Origin: CAZEIW01 sp964512305
GTDB taxonomy: Bacteria; Pseudomonadota; Gammaproteobacteria; Burkholderiales; Burkholderiaceae_F
Length of the DNA: 22,703 nt
Assembly: GCA_964512305.1 (NCBI GenBank)
Contig: CAZEIW010000198.1
Span: forward strand, 1 to 22,703
Reading direction: 5' to 3'
Shown here one piece after another: positions 14,555-22,527 of the stretch; the stretch's first letter is position 1, and every line of letters begins with the position of its first letter. The notes below the pieces were generated by a model that worked only from the letters and a program-made list of their open reading frames with translations, searched no databases and was not told the origin of the DNA. The translations under genes were made by a program, and so were the position numbers.

Positions 14555-15510
14555 CCGCTCCCGACCCCCTGGCCATCGAAGCGCGCGGTTTGCGCCGCAA
14601 CTTCGGCGCTTTCGCCGCCGTGAGCGGGATCGACCTGACGGTGCGGCGCGGCGAGGTGTTCGGGCTGCTCGGCGCCAACGGCGCCGGCAAGACGACGGCA
14701 ATCCGCATGCTGTGCGGCACCCTGGCGCCGAGCGCCGGGTCGGTGACCGTCGCCGGCATCGACATGGTGCGGCAGGCGCGCCGGGCGCGCGGCCGCATCG
14801 GCTACGTGACGCAGCGTTTCACGCTCTACGGCGACCTCACGGTGCAGGAGAACCTGGCGCTGCAGGCCGGCCTGTACGGCGTGCGCGGCGCGCGCTATGA
14901 ACAGCGCCTGGGGTGGGCGCTGCAGCGCCTCGATCTGCGCGCGGACGCCGCGACCCGGGCCGCGCAGCTGCCGCTCGGATTCCAGCGCCGGCTGGCGGTC
15001 GCGTGCGCGCTGCTGCACGAGCCCGACGTGCTGTTCCTGGACGAGCCGACCTCGGGCATCGATCCGCTGGCGCGCCAGCACCTGTGGGAGCTCGTCTACG
15101 AGCTCGCCGAACGCGGCATCGGCGTGCTGGTGACGACGCATTACATGGACGAGGCCCTGTTCTGCGACCGGCTGGCGCTGATGGACGCCGGCCGCGTGAT
15201 CGCGGAGGGCTCGCCGGAGGACCTGCTCGCGCGGCCGCTCGAGGCGCCGGCGATCGAGGTGCACGACGGCGCGGGCAGCGACGCCGCGCGCTGGCTGGCG
15301 CAGCGCCCCGAAGTGCGCGAGGTGCTGCCGCGTGCCGGCCGGCTGCGCGTGCGGCTCGCGCCCGGGCAGGACTTCGATGCCGCGATCGAGCGCCTGCGCG
15401 CCGAGGCCGAAGCGCGCGGCGCGCCGCTTCGGATCGACCCGCACCCCGAGCCCGAGCTCGAGGACACGTTCGTGGCATTGCTCGAAGCGCAGGCGGCGCG
15501 GGCGCGATGA
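14551..15510 (+). CDS. ABC transporter ATPase 2 (YbhF C-half type)
   Basis: 319 residues. Walker A is GANGAGKTT (41-49), Q88 lies in YVTQRF, Walker B is LFLDEP with E165, and the switch histidine H197 is present in VTTHYMDEA. The signature motif is degenerate: LPLGF (140-144) replaces LSGGQ, as in the second half of YbhF-like proteins. It should pair with ATPase 1 as a heterodimer: one site combining this Walker A and histidine with the other subunit's LSGGM would be complete, and the other site would lack both signature serine and histidine. The C-terminus (about 230-315) has a small accessory domain. ATGA overlaps join it to both neighbours. Confidence 0.95.
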   Translation: MTAPDPLAIEARGLRRNFGAFAAVSGIDLTVRRGEVFGLLGANGAGKTTAIRMLCGTLAPSAGSVTVAGIDMVRQARRARGRIGYVTQRFTLYGDLTVQENLALQAGLYGVRGARYEQRLGWALQRLDLRADAATRAAQLPLGFQRRLAVACALLHEPDVLFLDEPTSGIDPLARQHLWELVYELAERGIGVLVTTHYMDEALFCDRLALMDAGRVIAEGSPEDLLARPLEAPAIEVHDGAGSDAARWLAQRPEVREVLPRAGRLRVRLAPGQDFDAAIERLRAEAEARGAPLRIDPHPEPELEDTFVALLEAQAARAR

Positions 15511-16646
15511 AGCTGCGCAACGTGCTCGCGATGGCGCGCAAGGAGTGGCGGCACCTGCTGCGCGATCCGCGCAGCCTGGCGCAGATGTTCCTGCTGCCGG
15601 CGATGATGTTGTTCATCTACGGCTACGCCATCCGGCTCGACATCTTCGAGGCGCCGGTCGGCCTGCTGCAGGAGTCGCGCGATGCCGCGTCCGACGAGCT
15701 GGCCGAGCGCGTCGGCGCGAGCCGCGCGTTCCGAATCGAGCGCCACTACCGCGACCGCGCGCAGCTGGAGGAATCGATCGCGGCGCACGAGGTCTGGGCC
15801 GCGTTCGTGATCCCGCACGACTATGCGGCCCGGCTCGCGCAGGGCCGCGCCGGCGTGCAGCTGATCCTCGACGGGATGGACGCCAACACCGCGCGCCTGG
15901 TCCGCAACTACGCGCTCGCGCTGGTCAACGACTACGCGCTGTCGCTGGGCCGCGCGCCCGAGGCCGCGGTCGCGGTCGAATTCAGGACCTGGTTCAACGA
16001 AACCAACGAGAGCCGCTACGCGATCGTCCCTGGCGTCATCGTCATGGTGATGGCCGTGGTCGGCGCGCTGATGACCGCGCTCACGATCGCGCGCGAGATC
16101 GAGTCCGGCAACCTGGTCATGCTGCGCACGACGCCGCTCACGCACGGCGAGTTCCTGACCGGCAAGCTGATCCCGTACTTCTTCATCGGCATGGCCGACG
16201 TCGCCGGCTGCGTGCTGGCGGCGGTGTACCTGTTCGACGTGCCGCTACGCGGCTCGGTGCTCGAGCTGGCCGCGGTCTCGATGCTGTTCCTGCTGGTCGT
16301 GATGGCGCAGGGCGCGCTGATCTCGCTGATCGCCGGCAACCAGATCGTCGCCGCGCAGATGGTGCAGGTGTCCACCTTCCTGCCGGCCTTCCTGCTGTCC
16401 GGCGTGATCTACGCGATCGCCAACATGCCGCTTGCGATCCAGTACGCGACGCTGCTGGTCCCGGCGCGCTACTACGTCGCGGTGATCAAGGCGCTGTTCC
16501 TCAAGGGGGCGCCGATCGTGCTGATGTGGGCCGACGTGGCCGCGCTGCTCGCCGTGCTGCTCGTGCTCGCCGGGCTGCTGGCGCGGCGCGCGCGCGTGCT
16601 GGCGCTGGGCGGCGGTCGGCCCGGCCGTCGGGGCCGCCCGCGATGA
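15507..16646 (+). CDS. ABC-2 type permease (YbhS-like)
   Basis: 379 residues. The first membrane helix is about 24-43 after a cytosolic KEWRHLLRDPRSLAQ segment; a large periplasmic domain (about 45-170) follows, then five helices between about 175 and 370. RTWFNETNESRYAIVPGVI, AREIESGNLVMLRTTPL and the LSGVIYAIANMPLAIQYATLLVPARYYV region are the usual ABC-2 permease motifs. It should form a heterodimer with the next permease in the inner membrane. The substrate is unknown; related systems export drugs or other hydrophobic compounds. The last 20 residues are arginine/glycine-rich and probably cytosolic. It starts inside the ATPase 2 stop (ATGA, 15507-15510). Confidence 0.95.
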   Translation: MKLRNVLAMARKEWRHLLRDPRSLAQMFLLPAMMLFIYGYAIRLDIFEAPVGLLQESRDAASDELAERVGASRAFRIERHYRDRAQLEESIAAHEVWAAFVIPHDYAARLAQGRAGVQLILDGMDANTARLVRNYALALVNDYALSLGRAPEAAVAVEFRTWFNETNESRYAIVPGVIVMVMAVVGALMTALTIAREIESGNLVMLRTTPLTHGEFLTGKLIPYFFIGMADVAGCVLAAVYLFDVPLRGSVLELAAVSMLFLLVVMAQGALISLIAGNQIVAAQMVQVSTFLPAFLLSGVIYAIANMPLAIQYATLLVPARYYVAVIKALFLKGAPIVLMWADVAALLAVLLVLAGLLARRARVLALGGGRPGRRGRPR

Positions 16647-17728
16647 CCGCCCGCCTGGCCGCGATCGCCGCGCGCCTGCGCGCGCTGCTGCGCAAGGAAT
16701 TCCTGCAGCTGCTGCGCGATCCGCGCATGCGCTTCGTGCTGATCGCCCCGCCGCTGATCCAGCTGATCGTGTTCGGCTACGCCGCGACCTTCGACGTGCG
16801 GCAGGCGGAGCTCGCCGTGGTCGACTTCGGCCGCGACCGCGCGAGCCGCGACCTGCTTGCGGCGATCGAGGCCACCGGACACTACACGCTGCGCATGCTG
16901 CCCGACATGCGCGCCGCGGCGGCGGCCATGGATCACGGCGACGTGCGCGTGATCATGCAGATCCCCGCCCGGTTCGCCCGCTCGAACCAGGTGCAGCTGA
17001 TCGCCGACGGCTCCGATCCGAACAGCGCGCAGCTCATCGTCAGCGAGATCGGCCGCATCATCGCGCAGTCGACCGCGGCGCGGTCGGGCGCCGCGCCGCC
17101 AATCACGGTCGAGGAGCGCGCGTGGTTCAACCCGAACCTGGAGGACCGCTGGTTCTTCGTGCCGGGCATCATGGCCAACGTGATCTTCCTGTCGACGATG
17201 ATGCTGACCGCGATGCTGGTCGTGCGCGAGCGCGAGTTCGGCACGCTCGAGCGGCTGATGGTCACCCCGATCGCGCGCGTCGAGTACCTGCTGTGCAAGA
17301 TGATCCCGGTGGCCTGCGTCGGCCTGTTCGACGCGCTGCTGATCGCCGCCGTCGCGGTCCTGTGGTTCGAGCTGCCGTTTCGAGGCAGCGTGCTGACGCT
17401 GGTGTCGGCCACGCTGGTGCTGATGATCAGCACGCAGGGGCTCGGCCTGCTGATGTCCACGCTCGCGGCGACCCAGCAGCAGGCGATGCTGTCGGCGGCC
17501 TTCTTCCTGATGCCGATGATCATCCTGTCGGGCTTCGCATTCCCGATCCGGAACATGCCGGCGGCGATGCAGTGGCTGAGCCTGATCGACCCGCTGCGCT
17601 ACTACCTGGTCGTCAACCGGGACCTGTTCCTGCAGGGCGAAGGAGGGTCGGCCCACCTGTTCGAGTACGGGATGATGGCGCTGCTGGGGCTGGTTCCGCT
17701 GTCGCTCGCCGCGCTTCGGCTGCGCTAG
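16643..17728 (+). CDS. ABC-2 type permease (YbhR-like)
   Basis: 361 residues with the same plan as its neighbour: a cytosolic RKEFLQLLRDPRMRF helix, first membrane helix about 30-48, periplasmic domain about 50-168, then five helices. RAWFNPNLEDRWFFVPGIM, REREFGTLERLMVTPI and SGFAFPIRNMPAAMQWLSLIDPLRYY are the corresponding ABC-2 motifs. It completes the exporter. The start overlaps the previous stop (ATGA, 16643-16646), so the last four genes form an unbroken translational chain and should be made in equal amounts. The stop at 17726-17728 is followed by a short 31-base gap with a probable new promoter. Confidence 0.95.
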   Translation: MTARLAAIAARLRALLRKEFLQLLRDPRMRFVLIAPPLIQLIVFGYAATFDVRQAELAVVDFGRDRASRDLLAAIEATGHYTLRMLPDMRAAAAAMDHGDVRVIMQIPARFARSNQVQLIADGSDPNSAQLIVSEIGRIIAQSTAARSGAAPPITVEERAWFNPNLEDRWFFVPGIMANVIFLSTMMLTAMLVVREREFGTLERLMVTPIARVEYLLCKMIPVACVGLFDALLIAAVAVLWFELPFRGSVLTLVSATLVLMISTQGLGLLMSTLAATQQQAMLSAAFFLMPMIILSGFAFPIRNMPAAMQWLSLIDPLRYYLVVNRDLFLQGEGGSAHLFEYGMMALLGLVPLSLAALRLR

Positions 17729-17745
17729 GCGGCGTCGCGCCTTGC

Positions 17746-17751
17746 TTTAAA
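17746..17751 (+). promoter_or_regulatory. -10-like element just before the Nudix gene
   Basis: TTTAAA lies 8 bases before the GTG start codon, in an otherwise GC-rich gap. If it is a -10 box, transcription would begin at or within a few bases of the start codon, giving a leaderless or nearly leaderless mRNA. No Shine-Dalgarno sequence is seen. No good -35 is visible. Confidence 0.4.
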
Positions 17752-17759
17752 CTCGCCAC

Positions 17760-18329
17760 GTGTTCACCCACGTCGACGCCCGCTACTGCTCGCGCTGCGG
17801 CCACGCGATCGCCCGCCGCGTGCCCGCGGGCGATTCGCGGCTGCGCGACTGCTGCGACAGCTGCGGCACGATCCACTACGTGAATCCGCGTCCGGTGGTC
17901 GGCACGATCCCGGTCTGGAACGACCAGGTCCTGCTGTGCAAGCGGGCGATCGAGCCGCGCTACGGCATGTGGACGCTGCCGGCCGGCTTCATGGAGATCG
18001 GCGAAACGACCTCCGAGGGCGCGCTGCGCGAGACCGAGGAGGAGGCGCGCGCGCACATCGATCTCGGGCCGCTGTTCACGATGATCGACGTGCCTCTCGT
18101 CGAGCAGGTCCACATCTTCTTCCGCGCGCGGCTGCTCGACCTCGATTTCGCCCCGGGCGCCGAGAGCCTCGAGGTGCGGCTGTTCGACGAGCCCGACATC
18201 CCCTGGGAGCAGATCGCGTTCCGCACGGTCGCGGCGACCCTCCAGCTGTACTTCCAGGACCGCGCCCGCGGCAGCTTCGGCACGCACACGCGCTCCATCA
18301 CAGGCCGGGCGCCCGCCAAGGCCGAATGA
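17760..18329 (+). CDS. Nudix hydrolase with N-terminal zinc ribbon
   Basis: 189 residues, GTG start. C10-x2-C13 and C32-x2-C35 form a zinc ribbon. The Nudix box starts at G76: G76-x5-E82-x7-R90-E91-T-E-E94-E95, with the metal-binding glutamates present; the usual glycine after the final EE is R97. CKRAIEPRYGMWTLPAGFMEIGETT is typical of a proteobacterial family annotated as ADP-ribose or NADH pyrophosphatase-like; the substrate is not certain. It is cytosolic and hydrolyses a nucleoside diphosphate linked to another group. The stop overlaps the aat start as ATGA (18326-18329), making it the first gene of the aat-bpt-pyrD-thpR group. Confidence 0.92.
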   Translation: MFTHVDARYCSRCGHAIARRVPAGDSRLRDCCDSCGTIHYVNPRPVVGTIPVWNDQVLLCKRAIEPRYGMWTLPAGFMEIGETTSEGALRETEEEARAHIDLGPLFTMIDVPLVEQVHIFFRARLLDLDFAPGAESLEVRLFDEPDIPWEQIAFRTVAATLQLYFQDRARGSFGTHTRSITGRAPAKAE

Positions 18330-19051
18330 TCTCCTGGCTGTCGAGGGGGGCACCGTTTCCTCCGGTCGAAGCCGCGCTGAGTCACCCCAACGGGCTGCTG
18401 GCCGCTTCGGCCGACCTGCCCGTCGAGCGCCTTATCGACGCGTACCGGCACGGCATCTTCCCCTGGTACTCGGCCGGGGAGCCGGTCCTGTGGTGGAGCC
18501 CGGATCCGCGCATGGTGCTCGCGCCCGCGGAGTTCCGCGCCTCGCGGTCGCTGCGCAAGCGGCTGCGCGCGTCGGCACGCTCGGAAACCGACGAGCTGGT
18601 CGTCGATCGGGCGTTCGGCGAGGTGATGCGCGGCTGTGCTGCTCCGCGCCCCGGCCAGGACGGCACCTGGATCACGCCGGCGGTGCTGGCCGGCTACGGC
18701 GAGCTGGCGGCCCGCGGCCTTGCGCACTCGGTCGAGCTGTGGCGCGACGGCAGGCTCGCCGGCGGCCTGTACGGGGTCGCGCTGGGGCGGATGTTCTACG
18801 GCGAATCCATGTTTTCGCGCGCGCCCGACGCCTCCAAGATCGCGCTCGCGGCGCTGGTCGAAGTGCTTCTTCGGGAGGGGGTCGCGGTGATAGACTGTCA
18901 GCAGAACACGGCGCACCTGGCCTCGATGGGCGGACGCGAGATCACGCGCAGCGAGTTCTGCGCCCACGTCGAGCGATCGACCGGGCAGCCGCCGATCGAC
19001 TGGGACGGTTACCGCGGCATGCGCCTGAACCGATTGCTGGAGAAGTACTGA
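18326..19051 (+). CDS. aat: Leucyl/phenylalanyl-tRNA-protein transferase
   Basis: 241 residues, typical length. Family signatures are clear: FPPVEAAL near the N-terminus, YRHGIFPWYS, WWSPDPRMVL, GLYGVALGRMFYGESMFSR, ASKIAL and IDCQQNTAHLASMGGREI. The enzyme moves leucine or phenylalanine from aminoacyl-tRNA to proteins that begin with lysine or arginine, creating a primary N-degron read by ClpS and degraded by ClpAP. It is cytosolic. The ATG overlaps the Nudix stop. The neighbouring bpt gene encodes the matching transferase for acidic N-termini, so the two form a complete bacterial N-degron modification pair. Confidence 0.97.
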   Translation: MISWLSRGAPFPPVEAALSHPNGLLAASADLPVERLIDAYRHGIFPWYSAGEPVLWWSPDPRMVLAPAEFRASRSLRKRLRASARSETDELVVDRAFGEVMRGCAAPRPGQDGTWITPAVLAGYGELAARGLAHSVELWRDGRLAGGLYGVALGRMFYGESMFSRAPDASKIALAALVEVLLREGVAVIDCQQNTAHLASMGGREITRSEFCAHVERSTGQPPIDWDGYRGMRLNRLLEKY

Positions 19052-19054
19052 CCG

Positions 19055-19822
19055 GTGGCAAATCTCAAGGAGTTGCCCTTCTCGGCGCTGCAGTTCTACG
19101 CGACAGCGCCCTACCCGTGCAGCTACCTCGAGCATCGCCAGGCACGCTCCCAGGTCGCGACGCCGGCTCATCTCATCAATGCCGACGTCTACAGCGAACT
19201 CGTCCGCGTCGGCTTCCGCCGCAGCGGGATCTTCACCTACCGGCCGCACTGCGAAGGATGCCGCGCCTGCGTGCCGGTGCGCGTGCCGGTAGCCGCCTAC
19301 TGCCCGAACCGCAGCCAGCGCCGCGCGTGGATGATGCACCGGAGCCTGTCGACCCGCGTCGTGGCGCTCGCGTTCGACCATGAGCACTACGATCTGTATT
19401 TGCGCTACCAGGCGACGCGGCACGCCGGCGGCGGCATGGACAACGACAGCCGCGAGCAGTACTCGCAATTCCTGCTGCAGACCAAGGTGAACACGCGCCT
19501 GGTCGAGTTCCGCGAGCCGCCGCCGCCGCAGGCCAGGCCGGGAACGCTCGGCGTGCTGCGCATGGTGTCGATCATCGACATCCTGAACGACGGGCTGTCC
19601 TCGGTGTACACCTTCTACGACCCCGACGAAGCCCGCGCCAGTTTCGGCACGTACAACGTGATGTGGCAGATCTCGCAGTGCCGGGGGCTGCAGTTGCCGT
19701 ACCTGTACCTCGGCTACTGGATCGAGCACAGCGCGAAGATGGCATACAAGGCCAACTTCCGCCCGGTGGAGATGTTGCAGCACGGTCGCTGGGTACGGCA
19801 GGCCAAGCGCAACGCCGCGTGA
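19055..19822 (+). CDS. bpt: Aspartate/glutamate leucyltransferase (arginyl-tRNA-protein transferase family)
   Basis: 255 residues, GTG start 3 bases after the aat stop. The N-terminal domain has FYATAPYPCSYLEHRQARSQVATP and the cysteine motif CEGCRACVPVRV; the C-terminal GNAT-like domain has GTLGVLRMVSIIDILNDGLSSVYTFYDP, FGTYNVMWQI and YLYLGYWIEHSAKMAYKANF. Bacterial members add leucine to N-terminal aspartate or glutamate, although they are often annotated as arginyltransferases. It acts with Aat to direct proteins to ClpS/ClpAP. The stop overlaps the pyrD start as GTGA (19819-19822). Confidence 0.96.
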   Translation: MANLKELPFSALQFYATAPYPCSYLEHRQARSQVATPAHLINADVYSELVRVGFRRSGIFTYRPHCEGCRACVPVRVPVAAYCPNRSQRRAWMMHRSLSTRVVALAFDHEHYDLYLRYQATRHAGGGMDNDSREQYSQFLLQTKVNTRLVEFREPPPPQARPGTLGVLRMVSIIDILNDGLSSVYTFYDPDEARASFGTYNVMWQISQCRGLQLPYLYLGYWIEHSAKMAYKANFRPVEMLQHGRWVRQAKRNAA

Positions 19823-20895
19823 GCGACTCGGCAGCGCCCGGCCGCAGCGCGCTGTACGGATTGGCCCGGCCGCTGCTGTTCGCGCTCGACCCCGAACGCG
19901 CGCACGATCTGACGCTCTCCGCGCTGCAGCGCGCGCACGACCTGGGCACGACGCGGCTGATCGCGCCGCACCTGGCTGACGACCCAATCGACGTGATGGG
20001 CCTGCGCTTCCCGAACCCGGTGGGGCTGGCCGCAGGCCTCGACAAGGACGCCGCGCACGTCGACGCCCTGGCCGCGCTGGGCTTCGGCTTCGTCGAGGCC
20101 GGCACCGTCACGCCGCAGCCGCAGCCGGGCAACCCGCGGCCGCGCCTGTTCCGCCTGCCGCGCGCGCAGGCCCTGATCAACCGCTTCGGCTTCAACAGCC
20201 GGGGGGTCGGGGCGCTGGTGGCCAACGTCCGGCGCGCCCGCTTCGAGGGCATCCTCGGCCTCAACATCGGCAAGAACGCGGCCACTCCGATCGAGGCCGC
20301 GCTGGACGACTATCGGTCCTGCCTGCGCGCCGTCTATCCGTACGCCGGATACGTGACGATCAACGTCTCGTCGCCCAACACGCGCGACTTGCGCGCGCTG
20401 CAGGGTGGCCGGGAACTCGCGGCGCTGCTGGCGGGGTTGGGCGCCGAGCGCGCGGCGCTCGCTGACCGCTACGGGCGGCGCGTGCCGCTGGCCGTGAAGA
20501 TCGCACCCGACCTGGACGATGCCGAGGTGCCGCGGCTCGCCGACACGCTGGTCGAGCATGGCGTCGATGCGGTGATCGCCACCAACACGACGACCGCGCG
20601 CGGCGGGGTCGCGGGACTGCGCCACGCCGCCGAACCCGGCGGGCTGTCCGGTGCCCCGTTGCGGCTGCGGGCCACCGAGATGGTCGGGCTGCTCGCGCGC
20701 CGGCTGCAGCAGGCGCTGCCGATCATCGGCGTCGGCGGCATCCTGAGCGGCCGCGACGCGGTCGAAAAGCTTCGCGCGGGCGCGACGCTGGTCCAGCTCT
20801 ACACCGGCCTCATCTATCGAGGGCCGGCGCTGGTAGCGGAGTGCCGGCAGGCGATCCGCGATTACCGCCGGCAGCAGGCGGCGGCATCGGCCTGA
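19819..20895 (+). CDS. pyrD: Dihydroorotate dehydrogenase (quinone), class 2
   Basis: 358 residues, GTG start coupled to the bpt stop. The N-terminal helical extension (about 8-50, LYGLARPLLFALDPERAHDLTLSAL) is the membrane-associated quinone-binding part that defines class 2. NPVGLAAGLDKDA, VEAGTVTPQPQPGNPRPRLFRLP, INRFGFNS, INVSSPNTRDLR (with the class 2 catalytic serine), VKIAPDL, ATNTT and IGVGGILSG are the FMN and substrate motifs. It oxidises dihydroorotate to orotate in pyrimidine synthesis, passing electrons to quinone at the inner membrane. Position after aat-bpt is common in betaproteobacteria. Confidence 0.97.
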   Translation: MSDSAAPGRSALYGLARPLLFALDPERAHDLTLSALQRAHDLGTTRLIAPHLADDPIDVMGLRFPNPVGLAAGLDKDAAHVDALAALGFGFVEAGTVTPQPQPGNPRPRLFRLPRAQALINRFGFNSRGVGALVANVRRARFEGILGLNIGKNAATPIEAALDDYRSCLRAVYPYAGYVTINVSSPNTRDLRALQGGRELAALLAGLGAERAALADRYGRRVPLAVKIAPDLDDAEVPRLADTLVEHGVDAVIATNTTTARGGVAGLRHAAEPGGLSGAPLRLRATEMVGLLARRLQQALPIIGVGGILSGRDAVEKLRAGATLVQLYTGLIYRGPALVAECRQAIRDYRRQQAAASA

Positions 20896-20902
20896 CCTGC
20901 CC

Positions 20903-21454
20903 ATGGCGCCTTCGCTGCGCTGCTTCGTCGCGTTGTGGCCGGACCCGCGTGCCAGGGCGCAGCTCGATGCGCTGTCGCACCGGCTGCAGGAGCAGCACCC
21001 GCGGGCGCGCCGCACGCGGCGCGAAAACCTGCACCTGACGCTTGCCTTCGTCGGCGAGCTGGCGGAACCGTCGGCGCAACGGGTCGCCGCCGCGCTCAAG
21101 GCGCTGCAGCCGGCGCCGTTCACGTGGACCCTCGACGAGGTCGGCGGCTTCGCGCGCGCGCACGTCGTCTGGGCGGGCGGCCACGAGCCCCGGCTGGCCG
21201 GACTCGCCCGCGATGCGCGCGATTGCCTGGACCGCCTCGAGGTCGTATACGACCGCAAGCCCTTCATCGCGCACGTCACGCTGCTGCGCGACGTGACCGA
21301 CGTCCCGGGCGTCGCGCGAGTGGCGCCGATCGAGTGGCACGTGGACCGCCCCGTGCTGCTGGTGTCGGAACGCGGGCTGCGCGGCGCGATCCGCTATCGC
21401 GGTTGGGACGAGGGCGGCGGCGCGAACGGGGCGGGCGCGGCGCCGCCCGGCTGA
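20903..21454 (+). CDS. thpR: RNA 2',3'-cyclic phosphodiesterase (2'-5' RNA ligase family)
   Basis: 183 residues. Two HxTx motifs define the family: HLTL (H44-L47) and HVTL (H124-L127), placed symmetrically in the two lobes. RCFVALWPDP at the N-terminus and ENLHLTLAFVGEL are typical. The enzyme opens 2',3'-cyclic phosphate ends of RNA and can ligate 2'-5' in reverse. The ATG is 7 bases after the pyrD stop, so it is probably co-transcribed. The last 15 residues (glycine/alanine/proline-rich) are beyond the domain and probably disordered. Confidence 0.94.
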   Translation: MAPSLRCFVALWPDPRARAQLDALSHRLQEQHPRARRTRRENLHLTLAFVGELAEPSAQRVAAALKALQPAPFTWTLDEVGGFARAHVVWAGGHEPRLAGLARDARDCLDRLEVVYDRKPFIAHVTLLRDVTDVPGVARVAPIEWHVDRPVLLVSERGLRGAIRYRGWDEGGGANGAGAAPPG

Positions 21455-21558
21455 CGCCGGCGGGCGGACGCTCCGGACTTGGGCGCCGCTGCACTGCATC
21501 ACGCGATTGTCGCCACTGCTTGCGGCGCGCTGCCTCGCAGACCTAAGCAGGATGCGGC

Positions 21559-21587
21559 TCGACGGCGTTTTCGCATCGTGGTATAAA
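21559..21587 (+). promoter_or_regulatory. Promoter of the IclR-family gene
   Basis: TATAAA (21582-21587) is preceded by TGG, making an extended -10 (TGn). A partial -35, TCGACG (21559-21564), is 17 bases upstream. Transcription would start near 21594, leaving a leader of about 22 bases. The site stands out in a locally AT-rich patch. Confidence 0.6.
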
Positions 21588-21615
21588 AAGCCGTGACAAT
21601 CTTCCGCGTTGCACC

Positions 21616-22449
21616 ATGAATTCGCACGCCCCGAAAGAACCCCCGCCACCGCCCGCCGCGCGCGACAAGACCGCGATCCAGGTGATCGAGCGGATGATGA
21701 ATCTGCTCGATGCGCTGGCCGCGCGTTCCGGGTCGGTCAGCCTGAAGGAGCTGGCGCAGGCCACGTCGCTGCATCCGTCCACCGCCCACCGCATCCTCAA
21801 CGACATGGTCGTCGGGCGCTTCGTCGATCGGGGCGAACAGGCCGGCTCGTATCGGCTCGGGATGCGGCTGCTCGAGCTCGGCAACCTGGTCAAGGCGAGG
21901 CTGTCGGTGCGCGAGGCCGCGGTGGAGCCGATGCGCGAGCTGCATCGCAAGACCGGGCAGACGGTCAACCTGTCGGTGCGCCAGGGCGACGAGATCGTGT
22001 ACGTCGAGCGCGCCTACAGCGAGCGCTCGGGAATGCAGGTCGTGCGCGCCATCGGCGGCCGCGCGCCGCTGCACCTGACCTCGAGCGGCAAGCTGTTCCT
22101 GGCGTTCGACGAGGCGCGCATCGTGCGCTCGTACGCGACCCGGACGGGGCTTGCCGGCCATACGCGCAACAGCATCACCGACCTGCAGCGCCTGGAGCGC
22201 GAGCTTTCGCTGGTGCGCGCGCGCGGCTACGCGCGCGACAACGAGGAGCTCGAGCTGGGAGTTCGCTGCATCGCCGCCGCGATCCGCGACGATTCGGGCC
22301 TGGTGATCGCCGGCCTCTCGGTGTCGGCGCCGTCGGACCGGATGCAGGACGCGTGGATCGAGGACCTCGTCGGCACGGCAGCGCGCATTTCGGCCGGGCT
22401 CGGGCACAGCGACGGTCCCGGCGCCCGCGCCGGCGAAGCGGCGGGCTAG
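21616..22449 (+). CDS. IclR-family transcriptional regulator
   Basis: 277 residues. A proline-rich N-terminal tail (about 1-18) precedes a winged helix-turn-helix (about 20-85) with KELAQATSLHPSTAHRILNDMV as the recognition helix region. The C-terminal effector-binding domain (about 90-265) shows TGQTVNLSVRQGDEIVYVERAY, GGRAPLHLTSSGKLFLA, ARGYARDNEELELGVRCIAAAI and IAGLSVSAPSDRM, all standard for IclR. It binds an unknown small molecule, probably an aromatic or organic acid, and controls nearby or distant catabolic genes; no obvious target lies beside it here. It has its own promoter at 21559 and ends before a strong hairpin and the right copy of the 133-base repeat. Confidence 0.95.
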   Translation: MNSHAPKEPPPPPAARDKTAIQVIERMMNLLDALAARSGSVSLKELAQATSLHPSTAHRILNDMVVGRFVDRGEQAGSYRLGMRLLELGNLVKARLSVREAAVEPMRELHRKTGQTVNLSVRQGDEIVYVERAYSERSGMQVVRAIGGRAPLHLTSSGKLFLAFDEARIVRSYATRTGLAGHTRNSITDLQRLERELSLVRARGYARDNEELELGVRCIAAAIRDDSGLVIAGLSVSAPSDRMQDAWIEDLVGTAARISAGLGHSDGPGARAGEAAG

Positions 22450-22481
22450 TCTGGGAGTCTGCGCGGCAGAAGATCGACTCC

Positions 22482-22506
22482 CTCTCCCGCGCTACGCGCG
22501 GGAGAG
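22482..22506 (+). terminator. Strong hairpin after the IclR-family gene
   Basis: Perfect 10-base arms CTCTCCCGCG (22482-22491) and CGCGGGAGAG (22497-22506) with a 5-base loop, starting 33 bases after the stop codon. It is followed by CCCCTGCTG, not a T-run, so it could be a 3' stabilising hairpin or a REP-like element. It lies 22 bases before the 133-base repeat. Confidence 0.5.
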
Positions 22507-22527
22507 CCCCCTGCTGCGCCAGCAGCT

